Assembly: GCA_963665045.2 (NCBI GenBank) | Contig: CAXXJQ010000006.1 | Span: 62,001-126,000, forward strand | DNA length: 64,000 bases | Source: JAFGRU01 sp016934985 | Lineage (GTDB): Bacteria; Desulfobacterota; Desulfuromonadia; Desulfuromonadales; JAAYDE01 | Reading direction: 5' to 3' | In this document: piece by piece, positions 23,778 to 33,251 of the stretch | How positions within the stretch are numbered: position 1 is the first letter of the stretch | Layout: each line of letters starts with the position of its first letter | Notes under the pieces: generated by a model | Seen by the model: only the letters and a program-made list of their open reading frames with translations | Database searches by the model: none | What the model was told of the DNA's origin: nothing | Position numbers and translations under genes: made by a program

Positions 23778-26168
23778 ATGCTTCCTTCCATCTTCGCCAT
23801 CGAGATCGAGGACGGATCCCTGGTCTGGCAGGATGTCACCGAAGATGTCCGGGATCTGACTTTCGGCACCGGCTCCGAGTCCCAGATCGTCCCCACGGTC
23901 AGCATTTCGTTTGAGCCCGATGTCGAGGAAACGGTCGGCGCTCTCATCAACCCCGAACTGAACCGCACCCGGGCGCGCCTCCGGATCACAGACGACGGCG
24001 AGAATTACGTCTATTTTTTGATTGAGACCCACACCGGCAGCGTCGACAGCGCCAGGCGGGTGCCCTCCCTGTCCGGCCGCGCTTATGCCGGTCTGCTCGA
24101 CAATATGCGCAAGATTTCCACCGAATGGACCGAGGACGTCCTCGCCTCGACCATCGCCGCCCAGGTGGCCCATGCCGATTTCGACGGCCAGGGCGGGGAC
24201 ACTGTCCTGATCGACTGGCAGGCCACCCAAGACCCGACCATCCCCGGAGGCCGCTACCAGGTCAGTAAAAAAGGCCGGCGCGAGATCATCAAAGAGTTGG
24301 CCGAGGCCTGCGGGGCCGCCCTGCGCGTTTCGACCGACGGCCTGGCCCTGGAGATTTACGACCGCCCGGCCAGGGACCTTTCCGCCTCTGCCGTGGCGGC
24401 CATCAGCAACGCCGATTCCCTTTCCTACGAGTTCGACCGCGTGGACGATCCGAAAAACGCCGTGCGCGTCCAGGGCGAGGTCCCCGACTACACCCGGCCG
24501 AGCCTGCCGGTGGTGGCCGTCGCCGTCTACCCATCCAAGATGGAAGCGGACGGATCATCAACCGCCCAGGCTCAGGCCACGGTCTACAACTCAAGCGGCA
24601 ACCGGGTCAGTCACACAGCTTTGGTCGATGAGGCCATCACCGCCGGCAGCTATACCGAGATCCCGGTCAGCGGTTGCTACAGCGTTCAGGGCGTTTGGCT
24701 CAACACCGGCACGACGGAAAGCCCGGTGAAAGGTGACCGGGTGACGCCGAGCGGTTTCACGGCTTCGACCATCACCGTGCCCGACAACGGCACCCAGTTA
24801 TTCATTGTTTCCTACACCCAGGCCGAGATTGTTTCCTGGTCCCTCTCCGATTATCAGGACCAGATCGACGGCGAGGTCCAGGGCACTACCGACACCCACG
24901 AGGTCCAGACCTCCAACCCCATCGGCCGGGTGCGGGGCGTCTACCGGGCCAGCGATACCAACCGGGCCGGAACCAACTACTACACCGGCGGGTCGTTTAC
25001 CCCAAACACCACCACCATTACCCTGGGCATCACGCCAGGTGCTGCCGGCAGCGCCGTTATTATCGATTACGATACCTACAACTCCGCCCCGGTCGGCGCT
25101 TCGATCAGCCCTGCATCCTCTCTCTGCAACGCTGAGGGTGTGGCCGTGGCCACCATCGGCGCAGGCACCACCGTCGGCATGGCCGTGGTGGTAGCCGGTG
25201 CCCTGGGCCAGGAAGGGGAAGCTTATCTCAGCCTGACCGGCGACGATGTCGGCGGCCTCGAGGTCGAGGTCGGCCCCTCGGTCATTCGCGCCCAGGTCAG
25301 TGCCTACCAGGCGGCGGAGATCTCAGAAAACCAGAGCCTGCAGTACGATTCCGCCATCGGCTATTACCTCGATGTCGATTACGAGGTGTTTGCCATCGCC
25401 TCCATAAGCGTCGCCGGCTCCACCCCCAGGGCCTGGCGCTGGGAAAACGGCGCCACCAACCGGGTGTATATCACCCCGCCGGCATACACGACATACACCC
25501 CGGGCACTACCACGGTCATCGTCTACACCACCCGGGAGGACGTCGAGTTCAGCGACCAGACGGCCACCATCACCGCCACGGTAGTCGATTCCGACGGCAA
25601 TCCGGTAACGGACGGCACGGCCGTCTCGTTTAAATTCCTGGGCTCCAGCCGGGGTTGCAGTCTCAGCAGCAACACGGCCTACACCTCGGACGGTGAGGCC
25701 TCGGTCACCCTGACCAGTGGCCCCAGTACCGGCACCGTCAGGGTGCGCGTCACGGCCGGCAGTTATTACGGGGATGTAACGGTCAAGATCAGTACCGACG
25801 GCGAGGAGATCGCCGCCGCTGCCGAATCGACCATCAGCGGCACCGAGGGATCCCCGACCAACACCGCCACCTATCCGGACGAGGACGAGGACGATGGCTG
25901 CGAGACCGTCCAGAAGGACAGCGACGGCGACGACGGCGAAATCTGCGGCCGCCGGCAATTTGTCGACTGTGACGACAACCCCCTGGCCGATGAGGAGGTC
26001 ACGATCAACGGCGAAACCTACCGGACAGATGACGACGGCTGGGTCTATTTCTGCAACGGCACGAGCGGAGATAATACCGTCACCGGCCCGGACGGGACCA
26101 CCGCCAGCTTTCCGATCGCCCCGGCAGGGTCCACCAGTCGCGGCAACGGGACCATGGAGGTCTGTTAA
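23778..26168 (+). CDS. large tail/baseplate protein with Ig-like repeats
   Basis: 796 residues starting right after the holin stop. Residues 1 to about 230 look like a tail hub or spike base (LVWQDVTEDVRDLTF, GRAYAGLLDNMRKIS, IIKELAEACGAALR). The rest is strand-rich; about 595-680 is a bacterial Ig-like (Big_1 type) domain (ATITATVVDSDGNPVTDGTAV, SDGEASVTLTSG). The C-terminus is Asp/Gly-rich with a few Cys and may bind calcium or stabilise the fibre. It is likely exposed at the tail tip and involved in adsorption. Confidence 0.65.
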   Translation: MLPSIFAIEIEDGSLVWQDVTEDVRDLTFGTGSESQIVPTVSISFEPDVEETVGALINPELNRTRARLRITDDGENYVYFLIETHTGSVDSARRVPSLSGRAYAGLLDNMRKISTEWTEDVLASTIAAQVAHADFDGQGGDTVLIDWQATQDPTIPGGRYQVSKKGRREIIKELAEACGAALRVSTDGLALEIYDRPARDLSASAVAAISNADSLSYEFDRVDDPKNAVRVQGEVPDYTRPSLPVVAVAVYPSKMEADGSSTAQAQATVYNSSGNRVSHTALVDEAITAGSYTEIPVSGCYSVQGVWLNTGTTESPVKGDRVTPSGFTASTITVPDNGTQLFIVSYTQAEIVSWSLSDYQDQIDGEVQGTTDTHEVQTSNPIGRVRGVYRASDTNRAGTNYYTGGSFTPNTTTITLGITPGAAGSAVIIDYDTYNSAPVGASISPASSLCNAEGVAVATIGAGTTVGMAVVVAGALGQEGEAYLSLTGDDVGGLEVEVGPSVIRAQVSAYQAAEISENQSLQYDSAIGYYLDVDYEVFAIASISVAGSTPRAWRWENGATNRVYITPPAYTTYTPGTTTVIVYTTREDVEFSDQTATITATVVDSDGNPVTDGTAVSFKFLGSSRGCSLSSNTAYTSDGEASVTLTSGPSTGTVRVRVTAGSYYGDVTVKISTDGEEIAAAAESTISGTEGSPTNTATYPDEDEDDGCETVQKDSDGDDGEICGRRQFVDCDDNPLADEEVTINGETYRTDDDGWVYFCNGTSGDNTVTGPDGTTASFPIAPAGSTSRGNGTMEVC

Positions 26169-26785
26169 TGGCCGGCGTCGCCCAGGTCAGCATCTGCCCC
26201 GACGACGAGCAGCTCCCCGACTCAAAAGTCCGGATCTGCGACGAGGACAAGACCCCGGAGTCAGTCGTCCGGGTCTGCGAGGACGAGTGCGACGACGTCC
26301 AGGTCATGGTCATGACAGGCCCGAGCGCCATCTCGAACGGCTCGGAGTTTTCCGTGACCGGGGGAAAAAAGCCGATTCAATGGCAGATCACCGGCGGCGG
26401 CTCCATCGACCCAAACACGGGAGTGGTCACCGACGCGGACGGCGGCTGCGGCACCGGCCAGGTGATAGCGCGGGACTCCTGCGGGAATTGGGTTTCCAAG
26501 GACGTCCGCTATCCGTCCGGCCAATGGGTCAAAAATACGACCAACCTCCAAAACGCCTCGGCGGCCGCCTGGTGTTCCTATTGGGGCGCCTGCACCTGTG
26601 TGGTCACCTGGTACGACGACGACAACGTCAAATGGGAACTGGCCGCGCAATGCGGCTGCACAAGCGGGGCGATTACCTGTTGGACCGAGGGGGAAGCAGA
26701 TTATTTAAAATGGCCTTATGAGCTTTGTGAAAGCGGATACGTCGTTTGCTGCCGGGCCTATAAATTCGATTGGGAGTGTCCGTGA
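26168..26785 (+). CDS. cysteine-rich phage tail-region protein
   Basis: 205 residues with 16 Cys, including CEDEC, CSYWGACTC, CGCTSGAITC and CESGYVVCC. The N-terminus repeats short units (VSICPDDEQLPDSKVRICDE, VVRVCEDE). The middle matches an Ig-like strand pattern (ISNGSEFSVTGGKKPIQW). The start overlaps the previous stop (TAATG). It may be a disulfide-stabilised exposed tail component; not recognised as a known family. Confidence 0.65.
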   Translation: MAGVAQVSICPDDEQLPDSKVRICDEDKTPESVVRVCEDECDDVQVMVMTGPSAISNGSEFSVTGGKKPIQWQITGGGSIDPNTGVVTDADGGCGTGQVIARDSCGNWVSKDVRYPSGQWVKNTTNLQNASAAAWCSYWGACTCVVTWYDDDNVKWELAAQCGCTSGAITCWTEGEADYLKWPYELCESGYVVCCRAYKFDWECP

Positions 26786-27163
26786 TATCAGATTTAACAA
26801 AATATCTTTGGGCGACATTGGACCAGGACGAAAAGGTTGCGCTGGCGCCGAGGCCGGAGAGCCTGGGATCCCTGAGATCCAGGCGAGAGACCCTCCAGCG
26901 GTTCAAAGACCAATGGAGCGAGGAGGGCGACTGGCAAAAGGCCTATCTTGAATGGCTGCCGACCGACGAGGCCGGCCGGCATACGATCCAGGAGCGGCCC
27001 CTGATCGGGACCCAGATCGCCGGCGCCATCCACAAAACCGGCCTGGACAAGCTGGCGGCCGCTTATGTAAAAAAAAACCGGGAAACCCTGCGGCTGCGGA
27101 AAAAGGGAGAAGCAGCTGAACGCCATCCACAAAAAATTAAAAGAAACGATCAAGAAGGTTTAA
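26782..27163 (+). pseudogene. small tail-operon protein, frameshifted
   Basis: GTG 26782 overlaps the previous stop (GTGA). The frame as read runs past the next gene's start and ends at 27198. Removing one base from the A5 run at 27100-27104 gives the ending LRLRKREKQLNAIHKKLKET and a stop at 27161-27163, just ahead of the next ribosome site, so the shifted reading is preferred. About 126 residues, helical, basic C-terminus. Confidence 0.6.
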
Positions 27164-27172
27164 GGGGATCAC

Positions 27173-29374
27173 ATGGATCTGCTCCGATCTTACTTTAAAA
27201 TGGTGCCATATCAGGGGGACCTTTTTTGCTTTTGTTCGACCGGCGTCCACATCTACCGGATCGAGGACTGGAAGCTCAAGGCCTCGGCCTCGCTGGAAAT
27301 AATCGCCGGCGCCGTCAACGATGCCGGGATCTGGCTCGGGACGGCCGACGACGGCGTCTGGCGCCTTTCGCATGGACTGGCCGGCGAGGTCACCTGGCGG
27401 CTGGCGAAGCGGCTCTATTCATCATCGTTTCCGTTATTGCAGAGCGACAATATCCTGGACCTGGACGGCTATGGCTCAACCCTTTTGGTCGTTTCCGACG
27501 CCGGGGTGGATTATCTCCCCGACCTGAACACGGTTTATGCGTTCGAGAGCGCGACGGTCCGGGCCTGCGCGAACGGGGCCGCCGCTATTGTTTTTGACAG
27601 CGGCGGGACCCTCTACCACATGACGCCGAAACCGACGGCCAACTGGACAACGGACGACCTCATCCAGCTGATAGACACATTCAATCCCTCTGACGAGTTC
27701 AACGGGACCGACAACGCGGCCCCAGATAGCAGTCTCTGGGGCCGTTCCCAGGCCAGCAGCGAGAATCTAGCCTATATTTATAACAATAATTTAAGGTTTG
27801 ACGTCGACAAGACCAGCGACGGCGGCGGGGACCAAAACACCTATGTTTACTCCTATGGAAAGTGGGAGCTGTCCGGGGATTTTGAAATAATTTTTAGACT
27901 TGTGAACTATTTCACGTCCAACGAGTACACCTGGTGGATGCGGCTTTATCTTTACCCGTCCGGGACCTCTTACACCACCACCAACCCCGACGATATGATC
28001 TGGGCCGGGATAGGCAATAATTACACGGCCAGATATTTGTATTTTGGATCCAGGGCGGCTGGCTCCTACAAAATCAACACCAATATAAGCCTCTCCGGCA
28101 CCTGGGCCGACATTAAACTGGTCCGGGATGGCGACCAACTCAGCGTTTATTATAAAAACGCCTCCTATCCTGACGAGTGGCAGCTCCTGGAGACGGATAC
28201 CTGCTTTACGGATGATTGCCATGTGTTTTTCAGGTCCTGGGTCGGGACCTACAACCAGACGACCGCCGGCGTGGACGTCGAATATTTTCACCTGATTTCT
28301 GGCAGCGTCGCCGGCGCCTCCAGCGAAATGGACATCACGAACCCCCCCGCCTTGAGTTTTGGCAACCCTGGCCATTTGCTGGTCGGGCATGACGCAGGAG
28401 TCACAACCTTTGAGGGCGCCGACTTTATAGAGAACATCCTGACGGGGTTCGGCAGCCTTGCCCGCGTCTCGAAAATTTTCGCCCCTGGCGAGACCACCTC
28501 AGCGGTGGGCGTCTTTGCCTATGGCACCTCCGACAACGCCGACGGCGGCCAGTTCGGCCTTTACGACCAGACGACCGACGCGAACCTAGCGACCGTCGCC
28601 GGGGACTGTTTCGGCGTCTGGACGGACGCCCTCGCCGCCTTTGCCGTCCATGACGACACCCTGGAGATCTACGCCTGGGCGCAGGAGCTATCACCCGCTC
28701 CAGGAGCAACCGGCGTGCGCCGCGATTGGAGCCTTTACGCCGAGATCATCGACATCCTGGACGGCATCGCCGCCGGCACTGTGGTCCTGAAAATCAACGG
28801 CACCACCGTCACCCCGACACTGACCGCCATCACCAACGGCTACCGGGTCGAGTACGCCCCGGCCGGCGCGAGCAACTACAGCGCCCGCGTCAGCGTCGAG
28901 CTATCCGCCGAAGACGCTAATGGGAATGCCGTTTCCAGGACCTGGTCATTCACCACGGCCGCGCCGGCAGCCGCAACGATTACCCACAGTGCTCCGCCAA
29001 ACGTGGTCTGCATTCGCGACATCGGATTGGCAGCCAGCGAGGCGGACGAAGCCAAAGATGGCGTGAATGTTATTTGGCAGGAGGATATCACCAGCGCCCT
29101 GATCGTCAACGAAGACCAGGCCGAAGCCGTCGGCAAGGCCGCCCTGGACGAAACCACCTGGCACCGCCATCTCCGCACTGTCCAGATCGAGGAAAGCGAC
29201 ATCACCGGCGCCGATCCCCGCGATCTCCAGCAGGGCAACATCATTACCCTGACCTGTCCGGCCATCGGAATGACAAACCAAAAATGCGAAATTTTGGCTC
29301 TACAGCGAAAAGTCGCCAAAAGCCAGCCTACGGTATGGGTTTTCAGACTTGCGTACTATGAGGCCGTATCATGA
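27173..29374 (+). CDS. tail fibre/receptor-binding-like protein
   Basis: 733 residues. The first ~150 look like a propeller-type fold (CFCSTGVHIYRIEDWKL, GIWLGTADDGVWRLS, LLVVSDAGVDYLPDL). Residues about 165-385 resemble a concanavalin/LamG lectin domain (FNGTDNAAPDSSLWG to GVDVEYFHLISG). About 510-620 is an Ig-like domain (LSAEDANGNAVSRTWSFTT). The C-terminus contains CIRDIGLAASEADEA and a strand-rich end. It probably recognises the host surface. Confidence 0.6.
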   Translation: MDLLRSYFKMVPYQGDLFCFCSTGVHIYRIEDWKLKASASLEIIAGAVNDAGIWLGTADDGVWRLSHGLAGEVTWRLAKRLYSSSFPLLQSDNILDLDGYGSTLLVVSDAGVDYLPDLNTVYAFESATVRACANGAAAIVFDSGGTLYHMTPKPTANWTTDDLIQLIDTFNPSDEFNGTDNAAPDSSLWGRSQASSENLAYIYNNNLRFDVDKTSDGGGDQNTYVYSYGKWELSGDFEIIFRLVNYFTSNEYTWWMRLYLYPSGTSYTTTNPDDMIWAGIGNNYTARYLYFGSRAAGSYKINTNISLSGTWADIKLVRDGDQLSVYYKNASYPDEWQLLETDTCFTDDCHVFFRSWVGTYNQTTAGVDVEYFHLISGSVAGASSEMDITNPPALSFGNPGHLLVGHDAGVTTFEGADFIENILTGFGSLARVSKIFAPGETTSAVGVFAYGTSDNADGGQFGLYDQTTDANLATVAGDCFGVWTDALAAFAVHDDTLEIYAWAQELSPAPGATGVRRDWSLYAEIIDILDGIAAGTVVLKINGTTVTPTLTAITNGYRVEYAPAGASNYSARVSVELSAEDANGNAVSRTWSFTTAAPAAATITHSAPPNVVCIRDIGLAASEADEAKDGVNVIWQEDITSALIVNEDQAEAVGKAALDETTWHRHLRTVQIEESDITGADPRDLQQGNIITLTCPAIGMTNQKCEILALQRKVAKSQPTVWVFRLAYYEAVS

Positions 29375-29625
29375 GCCTGAAACGTCTAAAAAAACGCCTG
29401 ACCATCGACCAGACCAACATCCTAACCGCCACTGTCCTGAGCGATGGCAACAACACCGTGAGGATCCGCACCCGATCGGGCAAGATCGTCAAGGCCGCCA
29501 AATCCGCCGGCACCGAATACGCCGCCGGCGACCAGGTCGAGATAACCACCACCGGCACCACCTACACCGTCGCCGGCAGCGCCTCCCTGGCAACCCTCTC
29601 CGGAGAAAAAATAGTGGTGGTGTGA
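29371..29625 (+). CDS. last prophage gene, small OB-like protein
   Basis: 84 residues overlapping the previous stop (ATGA). A basic N-terminus (MSLKRLKKRLTIDQTN) and five short strands (ILTATVLSDGNNTVRIRT, YAAGDQVEITTTGTTYTVAG). Such small proteins often end tail operons. Function unknown. Confidence 0.65.
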   Translation: MSLKRLKKRLTIDQTNILTATVLSDGNNTVRIRTRSGKIVKAAKSAGTEYAAGDQVEITTTGTTYTVAGSASLATLSGEKIVVV

Positions 29626-29658
29626 CTACAAAAAAGGGTGTAGTCATTTTGTAGTCAC
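29622..29658. repeat. inverted repeat at the prophage right end, att candidate
   Basis: GTGACTACAAAA (29622-29633) and TTTTGTAGTCAC (29647-29658) are perfect 12-bp arms; a third half site, TGTAGTCA, lies between (29639-29646). It overlaps the end of the last phage gene and lies 50 bp from the 3' end of tRNA-Arg. Integrase arm or core sites have this look, but it is not proven. Confidence 0.4.
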
Positions 29659-29674
29659 TTACCACACAAAAAAA

Positions 29675-29697
29675 GGTTTAAGCATTACGCTTAAACC
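29675..29697 (-). terminator. bidirectional terminator between tRNA genes and prophage
   Basis: GGTTTAAGC (29675-29683) and GCTTAAACC (29689-29697) with a 5-base loop. T-rich runs lie on both sides, so it can end the minus-strand tRNA transcript and the plus-strand phage operon. Confidence 0.75.
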
Positions 29698-29708
29698 CTT
29701 GTTTTTTC

Positions 29709-29862
<154 letters not shown>

Positions 29863-29950
29863 TAAGTGTGGATATCTACCATGGAGATAAAATTTTTGCA
29901 ACCGGATTTTAGAAACCTGCAGCCTGAGGGTGAAACTGCAAAAAAACCAG

Positions 29951-30472
29951 TTACATATAAAACATCACCTGCAACGACAACGACTCGGCCGGAGCGAAAA
30001 AGGGAATAGTGACGCCTTTGCTCTGAACCGTGATGGTTTTGTCGTCGCCAGCTTCTTCGGCCGAGGTGGGCTCGGCCATGGGCTTCATCGAACCGCTGAC
30101 AATCAAAGGAAGCCCCAAAGAGACCTGGCCGTATTCTTCGAAATATTTGCTTTTAAAAACTCCGGCGATATTATTTACCAACTCGCCAAAGGCATCCCGC
30201 GTCTCCTCGGGATCGACCTCCTCGCACATCATCATTTTTTTGGCAATCTTCTGGGCGTTCTCAGAGTCCGCGGTAATAATGACATAGCCAACGCGGGTAC
30301 CCGCCAGGCCGACAATCGCGACGACATCGGAGTTGAGGATTGCGACCTTCCTTTCCACTTTGCCCGAGTAGATATCAAGATCAAGGTACATCTTCAAGGT
30401 ATCCTGGGTTGCGGAAATCAAAGTAAACATTACTTCCTCAAAAGTCGCTTCTTTATGCTGTTTTCCCGTCAT
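29951..30472 (-). CDS. cheX: CheX-like chemotaxis phosphatase
   Basis: 173 residues of the CheC/CheX/FliY superfamily. The characteristic phosphatase helix with its E and N is visible in DAFGELVNNIAGVFKSKYF, and the fold strands in VAILNSDVVAIVGLAGTRVGYVIITA and SLGLPLIVSGSM. CheX dephosphorylates CheY-P in the cytoplasm to reset the flagellar or pilus signal. No chemotaxis genes lie next to it, so the target CheY is elsewhere. Confidence 0.75.
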   Translation of the reverse strand: MTGKQHKEATFEEVMFTLISATQDTLKMYLDLDIYSGKVERKVAILNSDVVAIVGLAGTRVGYVIITADSENAQKIAKKMMMCEEVDPEETRDAFGELVNNIAGVFKSKYFEEYGQVSLGLPLIVSGSMKPMAEPTSAEEAGDDKTITVQSKGVTIPFFAPAESLSLQVMFYM

Positions 30473-30991
30473 TTCCTAGCTCTCCTTCTTGGATGAGGGT
30501 GTAATTAAATAAATCGTCACAGCCCGAGAGGGCTTTTTTTAATTAAAAAATACAGTCAAAAAAACATCACGTCGGCAAATGAAAAAAGGCCGATCCGGTG
30601 GATTGCAAATTACTTACCCAATGCAGTTTATGTTCTGAGGAGAGACCCTTTTTATTCCCAGGTCTATCCGACTCCCGGGACCGTCATGTCCTGCTTTTTG
30701 TGTCAGCCAGACACCCTTATGCCCGGAAAATTTGGCTAATTCACCGGGAACTGGAGGTTTGACAGCCCAGTGATTTTTTTTCTAAATTGTGAATAAAGCA
30801 GACTTGAAAATTAGTGTATCCTTTTAACACGAATCCGGCGGTAAACGTTGATTCACCTTTGCCGGCAATTTACATGTTGGAAAGAAAAGTATTATATTGT
30901 CATTATCCCTATATTTATCCCATGATGATAATTGCAAAATAAACCCTGCTGCAATTCTATTTTCCACGATATTTAAGTAAGGAGCACAAAA
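30473..30991. other. non-coding stretch between cheX and the ferredoxin
   Basis: About 520 bp. It holds the cheX promoter region and one hairpin, AGCCC (30521-30525), GAGA loop, GGGCT (30530-30534), followed by seven T's, which would end plus-strand transcription. I see no gene and no match to a c-di-GMP riboswitch. Confidence 0.5.
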
Positions 30992-31168
30992 ATGGAAATA
31001 CACATTGACAAAGAAATCTGTACGGGTTGTGGTGTTTGCGTGGAGGCTTGTCCAGCGGACGCCATCCATATGGAAGAAGGGCTTGCAGTCGTGAGTCACG
31101 AAATATGTGACCTGGATGGCATCTGCATCCCTGCATGTCCGGTGGAAGCCATTAGTCTTCAGGATTAA
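30992..31168 (+). CDS. small 4Fe-4S ferredoxin with CxxDxxC second cluster
   Basis: 58 residues, ribosome site AAGGAG. Cluster 1 is complete: C10TGCGVCVEACP (CxxCxxCxxxCP). The second is C39DLDGICIPACP, that is CxxDxxCxxxCP, with Asp42 at the place of the second Cys. In the Pyrococcus furiosus ferredoxin an Asp at that place is a cluster ligand and allows 3Fe-4S/4Fe-4S interconversion. The protein is an electron carrier in the cytoplasm; its partner is not in the vicinity. A strong terminator follows, so it is monocistronic. Confidence 0.9.
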   Translation: MEIHIDKEICTGCGVCVEACPADAIHMEEGLAVVSHEICDLDGICIPACPVEAISLQD

Positions 31169-31209
31169 CCTGCGTCTTGAGACTTGAAAATTCCAGTCGG
31201 AGACAGACA

Positions 31210-31250
31210 AAAACCCGCATAAACCTTGATGTTTTATGCGGGTTTTCTTT
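31210..31250 (+). terminator. terminator after the ferredoxin gene
   Basis: AAAACCCGCATAAA (31210-31223) pairs with TTTATGCGGGTTTT (31233-31246), then CTTTT. Confidence 0.9.
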
Positions 31251-32371
31251 TAAAAGCAGACTTTTTCTTGCCAAGCATTTGCGCTTTAAAGGAAGCAAAA
31301 ATAAATATTTTTTATGTCCTTAAAGGGTCAAACCTAATGCCTTTTTCCGGGGCCAGATTACCCGATCAAAATTTATAAACGAATTTCTACAATTTTTCAA
31401 TAAATTTTGAGAGTTTATTTTATGTTTTTCAGGTTTTTACACCAGGTCAAAAGGTACTGTCTCAGCTTCGATTTTTTGCCTACATTTTAAGCAAAATGTT
31501 AACCCCCTTGATGTAAGGATGCTTTTCCGTCAAAAAAAACGTTTATACCTAACCTTATCCACACATTTTGTGGATAACTTTCTAAGCGTCTAAAATACAA
31601 ACAAAAATCATTCTTATTAAAACATCAAACGGTTGATTTTAAAGGGCAATATGATGCAGGCACCGAAGTCAAAAATTTGGCAGCCTTTTTTGACCCTACT
31701 CCTTGCCGCTATCTCTTTTCCAAATGCATGTAATTTCTTAAAATCGCCGCATTTTTCCACCAGCAACTGAATATCCGACCCTCTTTCCACTGCCGAAACA
31801 ACGCCACCAAGCAACAACGATTGTAAGCCTTTTATAAGATAAAAAACCTAGAAGATTGGTCAATATATTCAGGTGCATTTTTGCTGATAAATCACCCATT
31901 AACCCGCAAAGGAAGGAAAATGGAGAAGAAATTTTTCCGTTGATAACGGTTTGTGGATTTGGAAAAAAATTTTTAAAAAAAGGGAAATCCTTCCAGAAAA
32001 AAAACTATATGTTTCAATTAAGTTGTGATATAAGAACTCAATTTTTATTAGTCTATAAAAATTTCCTATGCGTCCCGATGAATAGCTGTTATATCTTTTC
32101 CACAATACAATTCCGATATCCTGCCACGTTTCACATAGGCTATTTATTACACGACTGGAAAAAATATAACATCAGAAGTAAATCTCTGCGAAGGGCTTTA
32201 TTTACAGAGATCGGTTCTCTGATAAGCCATGCTTCTTTTCGAAACGGGGCACATACAAAAGGTGTGAATATCGGAAAAAACGCGCAAGACTGCACGGGGG
32301 AAAAGAAGACTCTTTAATTAACAGCCTGCTGAACTGTAGGCGGGCAACTAATTTCCTATGGGAGATAGCAC
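31250..32371. other. 1.1-kb AT-rich non-coding stretch
   Basis: No convincing gene. Reading frames at 31617-31817 (minus) and 31856-32317 (plus) lack ribosome sites and have poor codon use; the minus one could be a gene remnant. The stretch is very AT-rich (runs of A/T near 31380-31430 and 31960-31995) and contains facing DnaA boxes at 31555-31577. A leader with GGGAGAT lies ahead of the gene at 32372. Confidence 0.5.
31555..31577. promoter_or_regulatory. two facing consensus DnaA boxes
   Basis: TTATCCACA (31555-31563) and TGTGGATAA (31569-31577) are both perfect consensus boxes, in opposite orientation and 5 bp apart. A further perfect box is at 42454. DnaA could bind here for titration, gene control or origin function; no dnaA, dnaN or gidA gene is nearby. 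Confidence 0.6.
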
Positions 32372-33199
32372 ATGCCTATCATAACCATCTCACGTGAAAT
32401 GGGAACTGGTGGCATCCCGATTGCCCAAAAAGCGGCTGAGAAACTAGGTTATACACTGCTTGACGGAGAGACCATCGAGAAGGCCGCCAAGAATTACGGC
32501 CTTACTCCAGAGTCAATCAAAAAAGCCGATGAGAAGCCACCACCTTTTGAAGCTAAACTTGACAAGCAGGTTGAATTCGATCTTCTTCAGATCGAACTTC
32601 TTGTGTTGGATTTTGCCTTAAAAGGCAATGTTATTATTTATGGCCGGGGCGGGCAGTACCTACTTGAAAATATAAAGAGTGTCCTGCGGGTCCGAATCAT
32701 CGCGCCGTTTGAAGAACGGGTGGAGCGTTGGGCCGAACGGGAGTGGCTGGACCCAGACCTGGCAAGAACAATGGTTCGCAAATGCGATCAGCAACGGGCA
32801 GGCTTCATCAAATATTATTTTGATCGGGAGTGGGATAACCCCCTTGATTACGATATCGTGATCAACACCTCCCGTATTGCACTTGAAACGGCTGTGGGTT
32901 GGATATGCCAAGGGGTCAAGGACCTTAACCTTCTTGGTCTGAAGGCAGAAAGCAAAGCCCTCATTGCCGACCTGATCATTCAGAAAAAAATTGAAATAGC
33001 CAATCTGTCCCACCCAGGTTTGGATGGGCACCACCTGGAAGTCAGCAGCAAAAACGGCATAGTGACTCTCGGAGGACATGTCCACAGCGAGGAGGAACAT
33101 GCCCAGGTGCTGGCACTGACCGAGGGGGTGGAAGGTATTAAAAAAATTATAGACAAGATAAAATTAAAGCCGTTTCGCTATAGCCCGTATGAACCCTAA
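32372..33199 (+). CDS. cytidylate kinase-like protein with C-terminal BON domain
   Basis: 275 residues. Residues 1 to about 200 belong to the cytidylate-kinase-like family: MPIITISREMGTGGIPIA at the nucleotide-binding start (P-loop-like EMGTGG), YGRGGQYLL, and RVRIIAPFEERVERWAERE as the LID-like part. Residues about 205-270 form a BON domain (IEIANLSHPGLDGHHLEV, GIVTLGGHVHSEEE). It may phosphorylate a nucleotide or another small molecule; BON suggests membrane or phospholipid contact. The pairing of the two is uncommon. Ribosome site GGGAGA. Confidence 0.8.
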   Translation: MPIITISREMGTGGIPIAQKAAEKLGYTLLDGETIEKAAKNYGLTPESIKKADEKPPPFEAKLDKQVEFDLLQIELLVLDFALKGNVIIYGRGGQYLLENIKSVLRVRIIAPFEERVERWAEREWLDPDLARTMVRKCDQQRAGFIKYYFDREWDNPLDYDIVINTSRIALETAVGWICQGVKDLNLLGLKAESKALIADLIIQKKIEIANLSHPGLDGHHLEVSSKNGIVTLGGHVHSEEEHAQVLALTEGVEGIKKIIDKIKLKPFRYSPYEP

Positions 33200-33251
33200 C
33201 CCCTTCAACCCCGGTAACACCGGCAAAGACTGTGCTTAAGGAGATTCTGTT

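Noticed and set aside
30540..30800. Possible c-di-GMP riboswitch upstream of cheX or the ferredoxin
   Set aside because: The core GACGCAAAGCC-type sequence and receptor are absent.
31617..31817. 66-codon minus-strand frame in the AT-rich gap
   Set aside because: Part of it looks protein-like, so it may be a gene remnant, but there is no ribosome site or family to support it.
31856..32317. 153-codon frame in the AT-rich gap
   Set aside because: Lys/Phe/Ile-rich by base composition, no ribosome site, no domain.
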